Below, one piece after another: positions 35,494 to 43,921 of a stretch of 53,807 nt of DNA. A model generated the notes under the pieces. It had not been told where the DNA came from. It saw nothing but the letters and a program-made list of their open reading frames with translations, and ran no database searches. Source of the DNA: Acidimicrobiia bacterium (lineage in GTDB: Bacteria > Actinomycetota > Acidimicrobiia > Acidimicrobiales > Poriferisodalaceae); contig JAJEBN010000110.1 in assembly GCA_022822525.1 (NCBI GenBank), positions 1-53,807 on the forward strand. The letters run 5' to 3'. Within the stretch, counting starts at the first letter, position 1; the number at the start of each line of letters is the position of its first letter. The translations under genes and the position numbers were made by a program.

Positions 35494-35540
35494 ACGGCTG
35501 GCGATGCGGGTACCGCTCTGGGCGATGAGAGAATGACCGA

Positions 35541-36827
35541 ATGAGCGGATCGACCCGGGGGGCACCGCAGATCGACGGCCAGCGCCTGATGGCCCGGCTG
35601 GATGAGCTGGCCCAGATCGGTGCCATCGAGGGCACCCAGGGCAATTGCCGTCTGGCGCTTACCGACGAGGATCGCGCCGGTCGCGACCTGGTCGGCACAT
35701 GGATGGCGGATCTGGAGCTCGATGTCACTGTCGACGGGCTGGGCAATGTGGTGGCGTGCACGGAGCCGGGGCGTGTTGCTGACTCGGTGATGATGGGCAG
35801 CCATATCGACACGGTGGCCACCGGTGGCCGCTACGACGGCAATCTGGGGGTGCTCGCCGGGCTCGAGGTCATCGAGTCGGTGCTGGCGAGCGGCCGGATG
35901 CCCGCCCGCCCCCTGTCGGTGGCGTACTTCACTGACGAGGAAGGCAGCCGGTTTGCGCCCGACATGCTGGGCAGCCTCGCCTACGTGGGCGGCATGGCGC
36001 TCGAGGAGGCACTCGAGATCACCGACCGCGACGGCATTGCGGTGGGCGACGAGCTGGACCGCATCGGCTATCGGGGCTCGGCACCGGTGCCCGGCACGGT
36101 GCCCTATGCCTACATGGAGCTGCACATCGAGCAGGGCCCGGTGCTGGAATTCCATGAGACCCAGATCGGCGTCGTAGAAGGCGTCCAAGGCATCTCGTGG
36201 ACCGAGGTCACGCTCGGGGGCCAGTCGAACCACGCCGGCACGACGCCGATGCCGCTGCGGCGCGATGCCGGGCTCGCTGCGTGCCGCATCGCGGGCGAGG
36301 TGCGCGATCTGGCCCACAACATCGGCGACTCACAGGTCGGCACCGTCGGCTCCATCTCGCTGGTGCCCAACCTGGTCAATGTCATCGCAGGCTCGGCAGT
36401 GATGACTGTGGATCTGCGCAACACCTCCGAAGCGATGCTGCAGCACGCGGAGTCCCGCCTCGACGAGATCGTCGGCCGCATTGCCACCGGAGAGCACCTC
36501 GATGCCTCCATGCGGCGCACCGCACGCTTCGAGCCGGTGGAGTTCCACCCGGCGGTCATCGACCTGGTCGAGCGCTGCGCCGCCGAAGCGGGTCTCACGC
36601 ACCGGCGCATGCCCTCGGGCGCAGGTCACGATGCACAGATGCTGGCCCGCGTCTGCCCGACTGCGATGATCTTCGTGCCCAGCTTTGACGGGGTCAGCCA
36701 CAACCCGGCCGAGTACACGCCGCCTGAAGACATCGAGGCCGGTGCGAATCTGCTGGCTGAGGTGGTGTGGCGTCTGGCCGACGGCGCCATCGACGGCGAA
36801 CTGGCCGCAAGCGAGGCACCGGCGTGA
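35541..36827 (+). CDS. M20 zinc hydrolase, N-carbamoyl-L-amino-acid hydrolase / allantoate amidohydrolase family
   Basis: 428 residues, the usual length. Di-metal site residues lie in GSHIDTVATGGRYDGNLG (His and Asp), TDEEGSRF (Glu-Glu), and HIEQGPVLEF (His); the dimerisation-domain His/Asn appear in GGQSNHAGTTPM and the last ligand in SGAGHDAQMLA and VSHNPAEYTP. This constellation is specific to the hydantoinase/carbamoylase branch of M20 rather than to peptidases. The enzyme hydrolyses a ureido group to ammonia, CO2 and an amine. Its stop overlaps the D-carbamoylase start by GTGA, giving an L- and D-type pair. In the E. coli purine cluster YgeY is the M20 member. Confidence 0.92.
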   Translation: MSGSTRGAPQIDGQRLMARLDELAQIGAIEGTQGNCRLALTDEDRAGRDLVGTWMADLELDVTVDGLGNVVACTEPGRVADSVMMGSHIDTVATGGRYDGNLGVLAGLEVIESVLASGRMPARPLSVAYFTDEEGSRFAPDMLGSLAYVGGMALEEALEITDRDGIAVGDELDRIGYRGSAPVPGTVPYAYMELHIEQGPVLEFHETQIGVVEGVQGISWTEVTLGGQSNHAGTTPMPLRRDAGLAACRIAGEVRDLAHNIGDSQVGTVGSISLVPNLVNVIAGSAVMTVDLRNTSEAMLQHAESRLDEIVGRIATGEHLDASMRRTARFEPVEFHPAVIDLVERCAAEAGLTHRRMPSGAGHDAQMLARVCPTAMIFVPSFDGVSHNPAEYTPPEDIEAGANLLAEVVWRLADGAIDGELAASEAPA

Positions 36828-37750
36828 GAGTGATCAACGTGGGAGCCGCGCAGCTCGGGCCCATTGCCCGTTACGAGACCCGCGCCAAGGTCGTGGAGCG
36901 GTTGATCGCGCTGCTGCACCAGGCAGCGGATCGGGGCTGCGATGTCGTGGTGTTCCCAGAGCTGGCGCTCACCACGTTCTTCCCGCGCTGGTTCTTCCCC
37001 GACGACTCGCCCGAGCTGATGGCGTACTTCGAGACCGAGATGCCCTCGCCGGAGACCCAGCCGCTGTTCGACGAGGCCAAGCGGCTCGGCATCGGCTTCC
37101 ACCTGGGCTACGCCGAGCTGACCCCCGACGGCCATCGCTTCAACACCGCGATCCTCGTCGAGCGCGACGGCAGCCTCGTCGCCAAGTACCGCAAGGTGCA
37201 CATTCCGGGGCATGAAGAGCACGAGCCCCAGCGCCCCTTCCAGCACCTGGAACGCCGCTATTTCGAGGAATCCTCCGAGGGCTTCAGCGTGTGGCGGGCA
37301 TTCGGCGGCGTCATGGGCATCGCCCTGTGCAATGACCGTCGCTGGCCAGAGACCTACCGGGTGATGGGCCTCCAAGGCGTCGAGATGGTCTTCATCGGCT
37401 ACAACACGCCGCTGTTCTACGCACCCGACCCGACCCAGGACCCGCTGCAGGCTTTCCACAATCACCTCGTCATGCAGGCGGGTGCTTACCAGAACGGCAC
37501 GTGGGTGGTCGGCGTCGCCAAGGGCGGAACCGAAGAGGGCGTGGAATCGCTCGCGCACTCGGCGGTGATCGCCCCCTCGGGCCAGATCGTGGCCCAGGCC
37601 GTGACCGACGGCGATGAGCTGATCACTGCCCAGTGCGACCTGGACTGGTGCTCGCACTACAAGAACACCTTGTTCAACTTCGACCGCTACCGCCGGCCCG
37701 AGACCTACCAGTTGATCGGCCAGCAGAAGGGCGTCATCCCCCCGCCGTAG
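36824..37750 (+). CDS. N-carbamoyl-D-amino-acid amidohydrolase (nitrilase superfamily)
   Basis: 308 residues from a GTG at 36824 (overlap GTGA with the M20 gene). The catalytic triad is complete: Glu46 in VVFPELAL, Lys124 in KYRKVHIPGH, Cys169 in IALCNDRRWPETYRV. Positions and surrounding sequence (FQHLERRYFEE, VWRAFGGVMG, VMGLQGVEMVFIGYNTP) match the classical Agrobacterium D-carbamoylase closely, so the reaction (removal of the carbamoyl group as CO2 and ammonia) is well supported. Coupled expression with an M20 carbamoylase and proximity to ring-opening enzymes suggest the product of ring opening carries two ureido groups or both configurations. Confidence 0.95.
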   Translation: MRVINVGAAQLGPIARYETRAKVVERLIALLHQAADRGCDVVVFPELALTTFFPRWFFPDDSPELMAYFETEMPSPETQPLFDEAKRLGIGFHLGYAELTPDGHRFNTAILVERDGSLVAKYRKVHIPGHEEHEPQRPFQHLERRYFEESSEGFSVWRAFGGVMGIALCNDRRWPETYRVMGLQGVEMVFIGYNTPLFYAPDPTQDPLQAFHNHLVMQAGAYQNGTWVVGVAKGGTEEGVESLAHSAVIAPSGQIVAQAVTDGDELITAQCDLDWCSHYKNTLFNFDRYRRPETYQLIGQQKGVIPPP

Positions 37751-37844
37751 CCGACACGACACGCCGGTGGTGTGAGTTGCACCGCGGTGGTGCGACAATG
37801 GCCTGCGGGGAGGGGACAACGAGGTCCCGGAGACGAGGTTTCCA

Positions 37845-40436
37845 ATGACCACCGAGTTCGTGCTGAACGGCACGTCGGTCAGCGTCGCCAGCGATCACGA
37901 GCACCTGCTGGCGGCACTGCGAGATGAGCTGGGGATCATCTCGCCCAAGGACGGGTGCGCGCCGTCGGGCCAATGCGGCTGCTGCACCGTGCTGGTGGAC
38001 GGCAAGGCCCGAGTGGCCTGCCAGACCAGTCTCGAACGCTCAGCCGGCACCGAGATCACCACTGTCGAAGGCTTCGATGAGGCCGAGCTGGAAGCGATGG
38101 CCAACACCTTTGCGGCGCATGGTGCCCTGCAGTGCGGGTTCTGCACTCCGGGCATCGTGGTGCGGCTGAAGGCTCTGCTCGACCGCAAGGGCTCGGCGCT
38201 GACCCGTGAGGAAGCGAGCCGTCACCTCGGCGGGCACCTGTGCCGATGCACCGGATACACCAAGATCCTCGACGCAGTGGAATCACTGGCGGCCGGCGAA
38301 GTGCCGGTGGCACTGCCCCCCAAGGGCGTCGGCAGCTCCGGCGTCCGCTACGAGGCCCGCGAGCTCACATTGGGCAGCCGCCCCTACATCGACGACATGT
38401 ATCCGGACGGCATGCTGCACGGCGCGCTGCGCTTCGCCGATCACGCCCGTGCCGACGTGCTTGCAATCGATACGAGCGCGGCCGAGGCCGAGCCCGGCGT
38501 GCAGTCGGTGTTCACTGCCGCCGACATCCCTGGCGTGCTGCGGGTGGGCCTGATCCACAAGGACTGGCCGGTGATGATCCCGGTGGGCGGGCGCACGTCC
38601 TACCTCGGCGACGTGCTCGCCATCGTCGTGGCCGACAACCGGCCCGCAGCCCGACGTGCCGCTGAGTTGATCGAGGTGACCTACGACGTCCTCCAACCCA
38701 TGACCGACCCGGTGCGAGTGAAGGACAGCGACATTGATGCCGTGTGGGAGCTCGACGGCAACATCCTGTCTCGCTCCACCTACTCCCGCGGCGACGTCGA
38801 CGCGGCCCTGGCCGCCTCCGCGCATGTCGTGACCGAGACGTTCCAGACCCAGCGCATCGAGCACGCTTATCTCGAGCCCGAATCGACGCTTGCTGTGCCC
38901 ACGCCGGCCAACGGGGTCGCCGCCGGGCTGCACGTGTACACGGGCGGGCAGGGCATCTGGGACGACCGCAACGACATCGCTGCGGTGCTGGCGCTGGACC
39001 CATCAGTGGTGACGACCGAGCTGGTCTCCAACGGCGGTGCGTTCGGCGGCAAGGAGGACATGTCCAATCAGGCCCATACGGCGCTGGCGGCATGGCTGAC
39101 GGGTCGCCCGGTGCGGATCACCCTGTCTCGCGAAGAGTCGCTGCTCATGCATCCCAAGCGGCACCCCATCCGCATGACCTACGAGGTGGGCTGCGACGCC
39201 GGGGGCAAGCTCACCGCAGTGCGGGCGCGCATGTTCGGCGACTCGGGTCCCTACGCCTCGGTCGGCATGAAGGTGCTCGAACGATCAGCGGGGCACGCCA
39301 CGGGTCCCTACCTGGTGCCGGCGGTGGACGTCGAGTCGGTCGCGGTGCGCACCAATAACCCGGTGTGCGGCGCATTCCGGGGCTTCGGCGCCAACCAGGC
39401 GCAGTTCGCCATGGAAGGCGTGATGGACCGGCTGGCCGAAGCGGTGGGCATCAGCGGGTTCGAGATGCGCCAGCGCAACGTGGTGGTGCCCGGGGGAGTG
39501 TGGGGACCGGGCCAGATCATGGACGACGGCTGCCTCGGTGCCCAGGCGTGCCTCGATGCGGTGCGCGAGCCCTACGAGGCGGCCCGCGCTGCGGGCAAGC
39601 CGGTCGGGATCGGGCTCGGGCTGAAGAACTCGGGTCTCGGCAACGGCTTCAAGGAGATCGCCAAGGCGATCGTGCGCTTCTGTGACGACGGCACTGTCGA
39701 GGTGCGGCACTGCTGGACGGAGATGGGACAGGGCGTGCACACCGTGGCGCTGCAAGTGGCCGTGGAGGAACTCGGTGTCGACCCCGAAGCGGTGCGCGTC
39801 ATCGTGGATTCCACACGCGAGCTCGGCGCCGGCCAGACCACTGGCAGCCGGGGCACGCTCATGGGCGCAGGCGCGGTGGCCGATGCGTGCCGTGCTGCAC
39901 TCGCCGACGGCTGCAAGCCTGAAGTGGACTATGAGGGCGAGTATCGGGTGGACTGGACAAACTCGCTGTCGGAGGGGCTGGAGCACCCGGTCATCCACTC
40001 CACGTTCGGCTACGCCGCCCAAGTGGTGATCCTGGACCCAGACACGGGCGATGTCGAGCGGGTCATCGCGGCCCACGACGTGGGCCGGGCCGTGAATCCG
40101 ATCCTGTGCGAGGGCCAGATCGAGGGCAGCGTGCACATGGGCCTCGGCTACGCGCTCAGCGAGGGCTTCCCCGCGGACGCCGACGGGCGGCCGCGCAACT
40201 CCACGCTGCGGAGCCTCGCGATCATCCGGCCCAAGGACATGCCCGACGTCGACGTGATCCTGGTGGAATCGCCGCAGCCCGGTGCCCCCTATGGCATCAA
40301 GGGCGTCGGCGAGATCGGCCTCGTGCCGACGGCCGGAGCGGTAGCGGCCGCGCTGCGCGAGCACGAGGGCGTCTGGCATAACGAACTGCCGATGCGCAAT
40401 CCGTCCAACCGAGAGCGCGCAGACGCCTGGGTCTAA
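37845..40436 (+). CDS. Fused [2Fe-2S]-molybdenum hydroxylase of XdhD (YgfN) type
   Basis: 863 residues from ATG 37845 with a GAGG-type ribosome site. Residues 1-150 are the [2Fe-2S] module (CGCCTVLVDG, CGFCTPGIV, CRCTGYTKI). Residues 165-863 are the Mo subunit, with GGAFGGKEDM, GAFRGFGANQAQFAMEG (about residue 510), GQTTGSRGTLMGAGA and catalytic Glu in GIKGVGEIGLVP (about 822). No FAD domain is fused, exactly as in E. coli XdhD and the selenium-dependent xanthine dehydrogenase group. The separate FAD subunit expected from YgfM is not adjacent; the only one in the window is in the other operon at 18928. Predicted role: oxidation of a purine such as xanthine or hypoxanthine. Confidence 0.93.
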   Translation: MTTEFVLNGTSVSVASDHEHLLAALRDELGIISPKDGCAPSGQCGCCTVLVDGKARVACQTSLERSAGTEITTVEGFDEAELEAMANTFAAHGALQCGFCTPGIVVRLKALLDRKGSALTREEASRHLGGHLCRCTGYTKILDAVESLAAGEVPVALPPKGVGSSGVRYEARELTLGSRPYIDDMYPDGMLHGALRFADHARADVLAIDTSAAEAEPGVQSVFTAADIPGVLRVGLIHKDWPVMIPVGGRTSYLGDVLAIVVADNRPAARRAAELIEVTYDVLQPMTDPVRVKDSDIDAVWELDGNILSRSTYSRGDVDAALAASAHVVTETFQTQRIEHAYLEPESTLAVPTPANGVAAGLHVYTGGQGIWDDRNDIAAVLALDPSVVTTELVSNGGAFGGKEDMSNQAHTALAAWLTGRPVRITLSREESLLMHPKRHPIRMTYEVGCDAGGKLTAVRARMFGDSGPYASVGMKVLERSAGHATGPYLVPAVDVESVAVRTNNPVCGAFRGFGANQAQFAMEGVMDRLAEAVGISGFEMRQRNVVVPGGVWGPGQIMDDGCLGAQACLDAVREPYEAARAAGKPVGIGLGLKNSGLGNGFKEIAKAIVRFCDDGTVEVRHCWTEMGQGVHTVALQVAVEELGVDPEAVRVIVDSTRELGAGQTTGSRGTLMGAGAVADACRAALADGCKPEVDYEGEYRVDWTNSLSEGLEHPVIHSTFGYAAQVVILDPDTGDVERVIAAHDVGRAVNPILCEGQIEGSVHMGLGYALSEGFPADADGRPRNSTLRSLAIIRPKDMPDVDVILVESPQPGAPYGIKGVGEIGLVPTAGAVAAALREHEGVWHNELPMRNPSNRERADAWV

Positions 40437-40502
40437 CCGCACCGGTCGAAGAATCGAGTGACGGCGGCGCAACCGCAGCGCGCCGCTGGCAGAGTTCTCG
40501 CC

Positions 40503-41438
40503 ATGACGTCACCTGGATCAGTCACCTTCGGTCTGCTGCTGCCCTCGCGGGAGCTGGCGATGTACCCGCCGCACGACGGCGATCCCCGGCGCCTTGTCGA
40601 GTGGGCCGTGCGAGCCGAGGAGCAAGGCTTCGACGCCGTGTGGATCGGCGACTCCCTGCTGGCCAAGCCGAGGGCCGAGCCGCTGTCGGTGCTGGCGGGC
40701 GTGGCGACCGCTACAGAACGGGTCGATCTGGGCACCGCGGTGCTGCTGGCATCGATGCGAAATGCTGCCCAGCTCGCCCAGCAGGCGGCCACGGTGGATG
40801 CCCTGTCGGGCGGCAGGCTCATCCTGGGCGTCGGCGCAGGCCCGCCAGGAGCGGAGGTCAACGCCGATTTCGATCGGGTCGGGGCCGATTTCGACCGGCG
40901 AGGAACCCGGATGATGGAGGTGGTCCATCGCGCCCGTGAGCTCTGGCGAGCGGAGGGCACGCCAACCCAGCAGCGGTTGCAGCCGGTCTGCGTCAGCGAA
41001 GGCGGGCCACGCCAATGGCTGGGCGGCTCAGGCCCGCGCGGGCTCGAGCGTGCGGGCCGGAACTTTGACGGCTGGTTCCCGACGGCACCGGTAGCGGAGA
41101 CCTTCGCCGAGCAGCTCGCGACCGTGCGCAGCCATGCCGCCGACGCAGGCCGGAACCCTGCATCGATCACCGCAGCCGCCTACCTGACGGTCAACATCGG
41201 CGAACCGGACGCCGCCGCCGCTGAGGTGGCCGAGCACTCGAAGCTCTACTACGGCGTAGAGATCGAGGTGCTTCGGCGCGTCATGGGCACCACGTCGGGC
41301 ACGCCCGCCCAGATTGCCGCCTGGTTGCAGAGCTACATAGACGCTGGTTGCGAGCACCTCTGCATCCGGCTCGCATCGCCTGATGTGGATACCCAACTCG
41401 ACCGCCTCGTAGAACTGCTGCCCGCACTCCGCCGCTGA
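40503..41438 (+). CDS. Luciferase-like oxidoreductase within the purine-type cluster
   Basis: 311 residues from ATG 40503 (MTSPGSVTFGLLLPSRELAM). Family segments: GFDAVWIGDSLLAKPRAEP, LAGVATATERVDLGTAVLL, NAAQLAQQAATVDALSGGRL and LGVGAGPPGAEVN. The arrangement resembles F420-dependent LLM proteins (V-W-x-G-D-S, D-x-L-S-x-G-R, L-G-x-G-x-G). It lies between the XdhD-like and SsnA-like genes on the same strand (66 and about 121 bases). In the gut-bacterial purine cluster this neighbourhood contains YgfK, an FeS flavoprotein reductase, which is absent here, so this protein is a candidate functional substitute. That is inference. Confidence 0.87.
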   Translation: MTSPGSVTFGLLLPSRELAMYPPHDGDPRRLVEWAVRAEEQGFDAVWIGDSLLAKPRAEPLSVLAGVATATERVDLGTAVLLASMRNAAQLAQQAATVDALSGGRLILGVGAGPPGAEVNADFDRVGADFDRRGTRMMEVVHRARELWRAEGTPTQQRLQPVCVSEGGPRQWLGGSGPRGLERAGRNFDGWFPTAPVAETFAEQLATVRSHAADAGRNPASITAAAYLTVNIGEPDAAAAEVAEHSKLYYGVEIEVLRRVMGTTSGTPAQIAAWLQSYIDAGCEHLCIRLASPDVDTQLDRLVELLPALRR

Positions 41439-41559
41439 TCGGCGCTGGCCGCCTGCTCGGCCTTTGGCCATCAAGCGCTGCGGCCGGGTTCCGCCTCACC
41501 GTCCTCTGCCTGCCGCGCTCTGCTCAGTCGACACGGGGGTCGGGGTTACGCTCGCAGCC

Positions 41560-42609
41560 GTGAGCGACAGGGGTGCGACGACGCCGGGACTGGTGTGCTC
41601 GCATCACCACCTCTATTCGGCGCTGGCCAGGGGCATGCCCGCCCCGCCGCGCACGCCCGGCGGCTTTGCTGAGATCCTCGAACTGGTGTGGTGGCGCCTC
41701 GATCGGGCGCTCGATCTTGAGATGCTGGAGTGGTCGGCGAAGCTGGGCGCGCTGGAGGCGCTGGAATCTGGCTGCACGGCCATCGTCGATCATCACGAGT
41801 CGCCCAATGCCATCGACGGTTCGCTCGACGTGATCGCAACGGCGTGTGCCGAGGTCGGCGTGCGCGTCAGCTGCTGCTACGGCGTCACCGATCGTCACGG
41901 CGCGGATGGGGCCAGGCGCGGCCTCGCAGAGAACGAGCGCTACCTGGCCGCCGGCGGCCAGGGGTACGTCGGCGTTCATGCGTCGTTCACCTGCACCGAT
42001 GAGACTCTGGCAGCGGCGGCGGATCTGGCCCGACGGCACGGAGTCGGCGTCCACATTCACGTGGCCGAAGGCCCCCCCGACGCCGACGCCGCTGATCGGC
42101 TGGCCGGCCTGAGCGACGAACGCTGGCTGCTCATCCACGGGGTGCACCTGCCCACCGACCACGGCCTCGCCGGGACGATCGTGCACAATCCCCGCTCCAA
42201 CATGAACAACGCCGTCGGTTACGCCGATCCCGGCCGGTTCGCCGCCACGAACCCCATCGCGCTCGGCACCGACGGCATCGGCGCCGACATGCTCGACGAG
42301 TTCCGGGTGGCCTACGCCCGGCTGCGCGAGCACGATGTCATCGCCTCGCCCGAGGGGCCGTGGGAGTGGCTCGCACAGGGCTGGGAGCTGATGCCCGACG
42401 CCCGCCATGACACCGTGCGCTGGTCGTACCCCAGCGCCGACCCGTGGCATCTCGCCTACACGCCCGGCGTGCATCCCCTCGACGTCACGGTCGACGGTGA
42501 GCAGGTGCTGGCTGGCGGTGTCGCGACACGTGTTGACCCTGCAGAGGTGCGGGCCAAGGCAGCCGAGCAGGCCCAGCGGCTGTTCGCAGCGCTCGACGAA
42601 CTCGATTGA
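41560..42609 (+). CDS. SsnA-like metal-dependent amidohydrolase, short N-terminus
   Basis: 349 residues from a GTG at 41560 (VSDRGATTPGLVCSHHHLYS); extension to a TTG at 41464 gives sequence that does not look like a family N-terminus. Metal-binding His pair in SHHHLYSALARGMPAPP, HVAE His in GVGVHIHVAEGPP, IHGVHL, and Asp in IALGTDGIGADMLDEFR. SsnA-specific segments are LVWWRLDRALDLEMLEWSAK and AIVDHHESPNAIDGSLDVIA. Usual SsnA is about 440 residues with an N-terminal beta domain; that part is missing or reduced here. Role: hydrolytic deamination or ring opening of a purine-derived heterocycle. It lies 39 bases before the diaminopropionate ammonia-lyase gene. Confidence 0.87.
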   Translation: MSDRGATTPGLVCSHHHLYSALARGMPAPPRTPGGFAEILELVWWRLDRALDLEMLEWSAKLGALEALESGCTAIVDHHESPNAIDGSLDVIATACAEVGVRVSCCYGVTDRHGADGARRGLAENERYLAAGGQGYVGVHASFTCTDETLAAAADLARRHGVGVHIHVAEGPPDADAADRLAGLSDERWLLIHGVHLPTDHGLAGTIVHNPRSNMNNAVGYADPGRFAATNPIALGTDGIGADMLDEFRVAYARLREHDVIASPEGPWEWLAQGWELMPDARHDTVRWSYPSADPWHLAYTPGVHPLDVTVDGEQVLAGGVATRVDPAEVRAKAAEQAQRLFAALDELD

Positions 42610-42648
42610 GATCGGACTCATCGGAAACATGGATTGGGGAGGCCGACG

Positions 42649-43815
42649 ATGGCTGAACTGGTGACCCGCAACTTGCTGTTCGACGGGCGCGACTGGCCTG
42701 CAGTGTCACCCGAGGTCATCGACTTTCACCGCCGGCTGCCTGCGTACGCGCCGACCCTGGTCGTCGATGCCCCCCGGCTGGCCGACAGCCTCGGCGTGGG
42801 TCGGGTGCTGGTGAAAGCAGAAACCCAGCGCATGGGCCTGCCGTCGTTCAAGATCCTGGGCGCATCGTGGGCCTCATACCGCGCCATCTGCGAGCACATC
42901 GGCGACGAGCCTCCGCCGTGGGCCAACATCAACGAACTCGCGGCCAGCCTGGCGCACTTGCGGCCGATGACGCTCGCGGCGGCCACCGACGGCAACCACG
43001 GGCGAGCGGTCGCGTTCATGGCACGGCTGCTGGGCTTCGACGCGCACATCCTGGTGCCCGACGGCACCTCGGAGGCGCGCATTGCGGCCATCGAGGGCGA
43101 GAGCGCGACTGTGACCGTCGTGGACGGCACCTACGACGACGCCATCACCCAGAGCGCCGAGATGGCCGGTGATCGCTGCCTGGTCGTGTCGGACACCTCG
43201 TGGCCCGGCTATGAGACGATCCCCGCCAACGTCGCCGAGGGCTACACGACGATTTTCGCCGAGGTCGACGATGCGCTCGCTGCCAACGGCATCGGCCAGC
43301 CAGACCTGGTCGCGGTCCCTGTGGGCGTCGGCGCCTTCATGGCCGCCGCAGTCACCCACTACCGCAGCGGGGAGCACCGGCCGGTGCTGGTGTCGGTGGA
43401 GCCCGACGACGCCAACTGCGTGCAGATGTCCACGATCAACGGGGAGATCACCGAGACTCCCGGGCCGCACCGCTCGATCATGGTCGGCCTCAACTGCGGT
43501 GTGCCCTCGCCCCTCGCCTGGCCGATGATGGCCAGCGGCGTCGACTGGTGCGTCTCGGTGAACAGCGACGCCGCCGGCGCAGCCATGTCGGACTTGGCCG
43601 ATGCGCAGGTGGTCGCCGGCGAGACCGGCAGCGCTTCACTGGCCGGTGTACGAGCACTCCTGGCCGATGAGCAGGGCTCAGAGGCGCTGGACGACCCCGC
43701 GAACGCCACCGTGCTGATCATGGTGACCGAGGGCGCCACCGACCCCGACAACTACGAGCGCATCGTCGGCCGCACCCACACCCGAGTCGGCAGGGTCCTC
43801 ACCGCTGCACGGTGA
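42649..43815 (+). CDS. 2,3-diaminopropionate ammonia-lyase family protein (YgeX-type)
   Basis: 388 residues from ATG 42649, with GGGGAGG upstream. The PLP Lys is Lys68 in GLPSFKILGAS; the two acidic catalytic residues of E. coli enzyme (Asp120 and Asp189) align with Asp114 in AATDGNHGRA and Asp182 in VVSDTSWPGYETIP. The AEGYTTIFAEV segment also matches. The enzyme converts 2,3-diaminopropionate to pyruvate plus two ammonia. The SsnA-like gene directly upstream makes the same gene pair as in the E. coli/gut purine cluster. The last codons form the first copy of a 35-bp repeat (43797-43875). Confidence 0.9.
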   Translation: MAELVTRNLLFDGRDWPAVSPEVIDFHRRLPAYAPTLVVDAPRLADSLGVGRVLVKAETQRMGLPSFKILGASWASYRAICEHIGDEPPPWANINELAASLAHLRPMTLAAATDGNHGRAVAFMARLLGFDAHILVPDGTSEARIAAIEGESATVTVVDGTYDDAITQSAEMAGDRCLVVSDTSWPGYETIPANVAEGYTTIFAEVDDALAANGIGQPDLVAVPVGVGAFMAAAVTHYRSGEHRPVLVSVEPDDANCVQMSTINGEITETPGPHRSIMVGLNCGVPSPLAWPMMASGVDWCVSVNSDAAGAAMSDLADAQVVAGETGSASLAGVRALLADEQGSEALDDPANATVLIMVTEGATDPDNYERIVGRTHTRVGRVLTAAR

Positions 43816-43875
43816 GGACTATGGGGCACAGCCTCACCGCTGCACGGTGAGCACAATCGGGCACAGCCTCACCGC
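43797..43875 (+). repeat. Reiterated 3'-end palindrome of the diaminopropionate-lyase gene (35-bp period)
   Basis: The unit CCTCACCGCTGCACGGTGAG plus a 15-base linker occurs at 43797-43831 and 43832-43866, with a third partial copy at 43867-43875. CCTCACCG pairs with CGGTGAG(G) as a stem. The first stem includes the gene's stop codon (TGA). Linkers are GACTATGGGGCACAG and CACAATCGGGCACAG, 12 of 15 identical. See 5629-5680 and 53465-53529 for the same structure. Confidence 0.9.
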
Positions 43876-43921
43876 AGTACCTTGAATGCTCACGTGCAGA
43901 CGGACACGGGGGAGACACGTC

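Noticed and set aside
37763..37800. Reiterated hairpin after the D-carbamoylase gene
   Set aside because: Two imperfect GC-rich hairpins are seen at about 20-bp spacing, but without the CACAG linker or 35-bp period; probably chance or a plain terminator.
43797..43875. CRISPR-like array
   Set aside because: Only two full units, the repeated part is palindromic gene 3' end and the linkers are near-identical; no cas genes are present.
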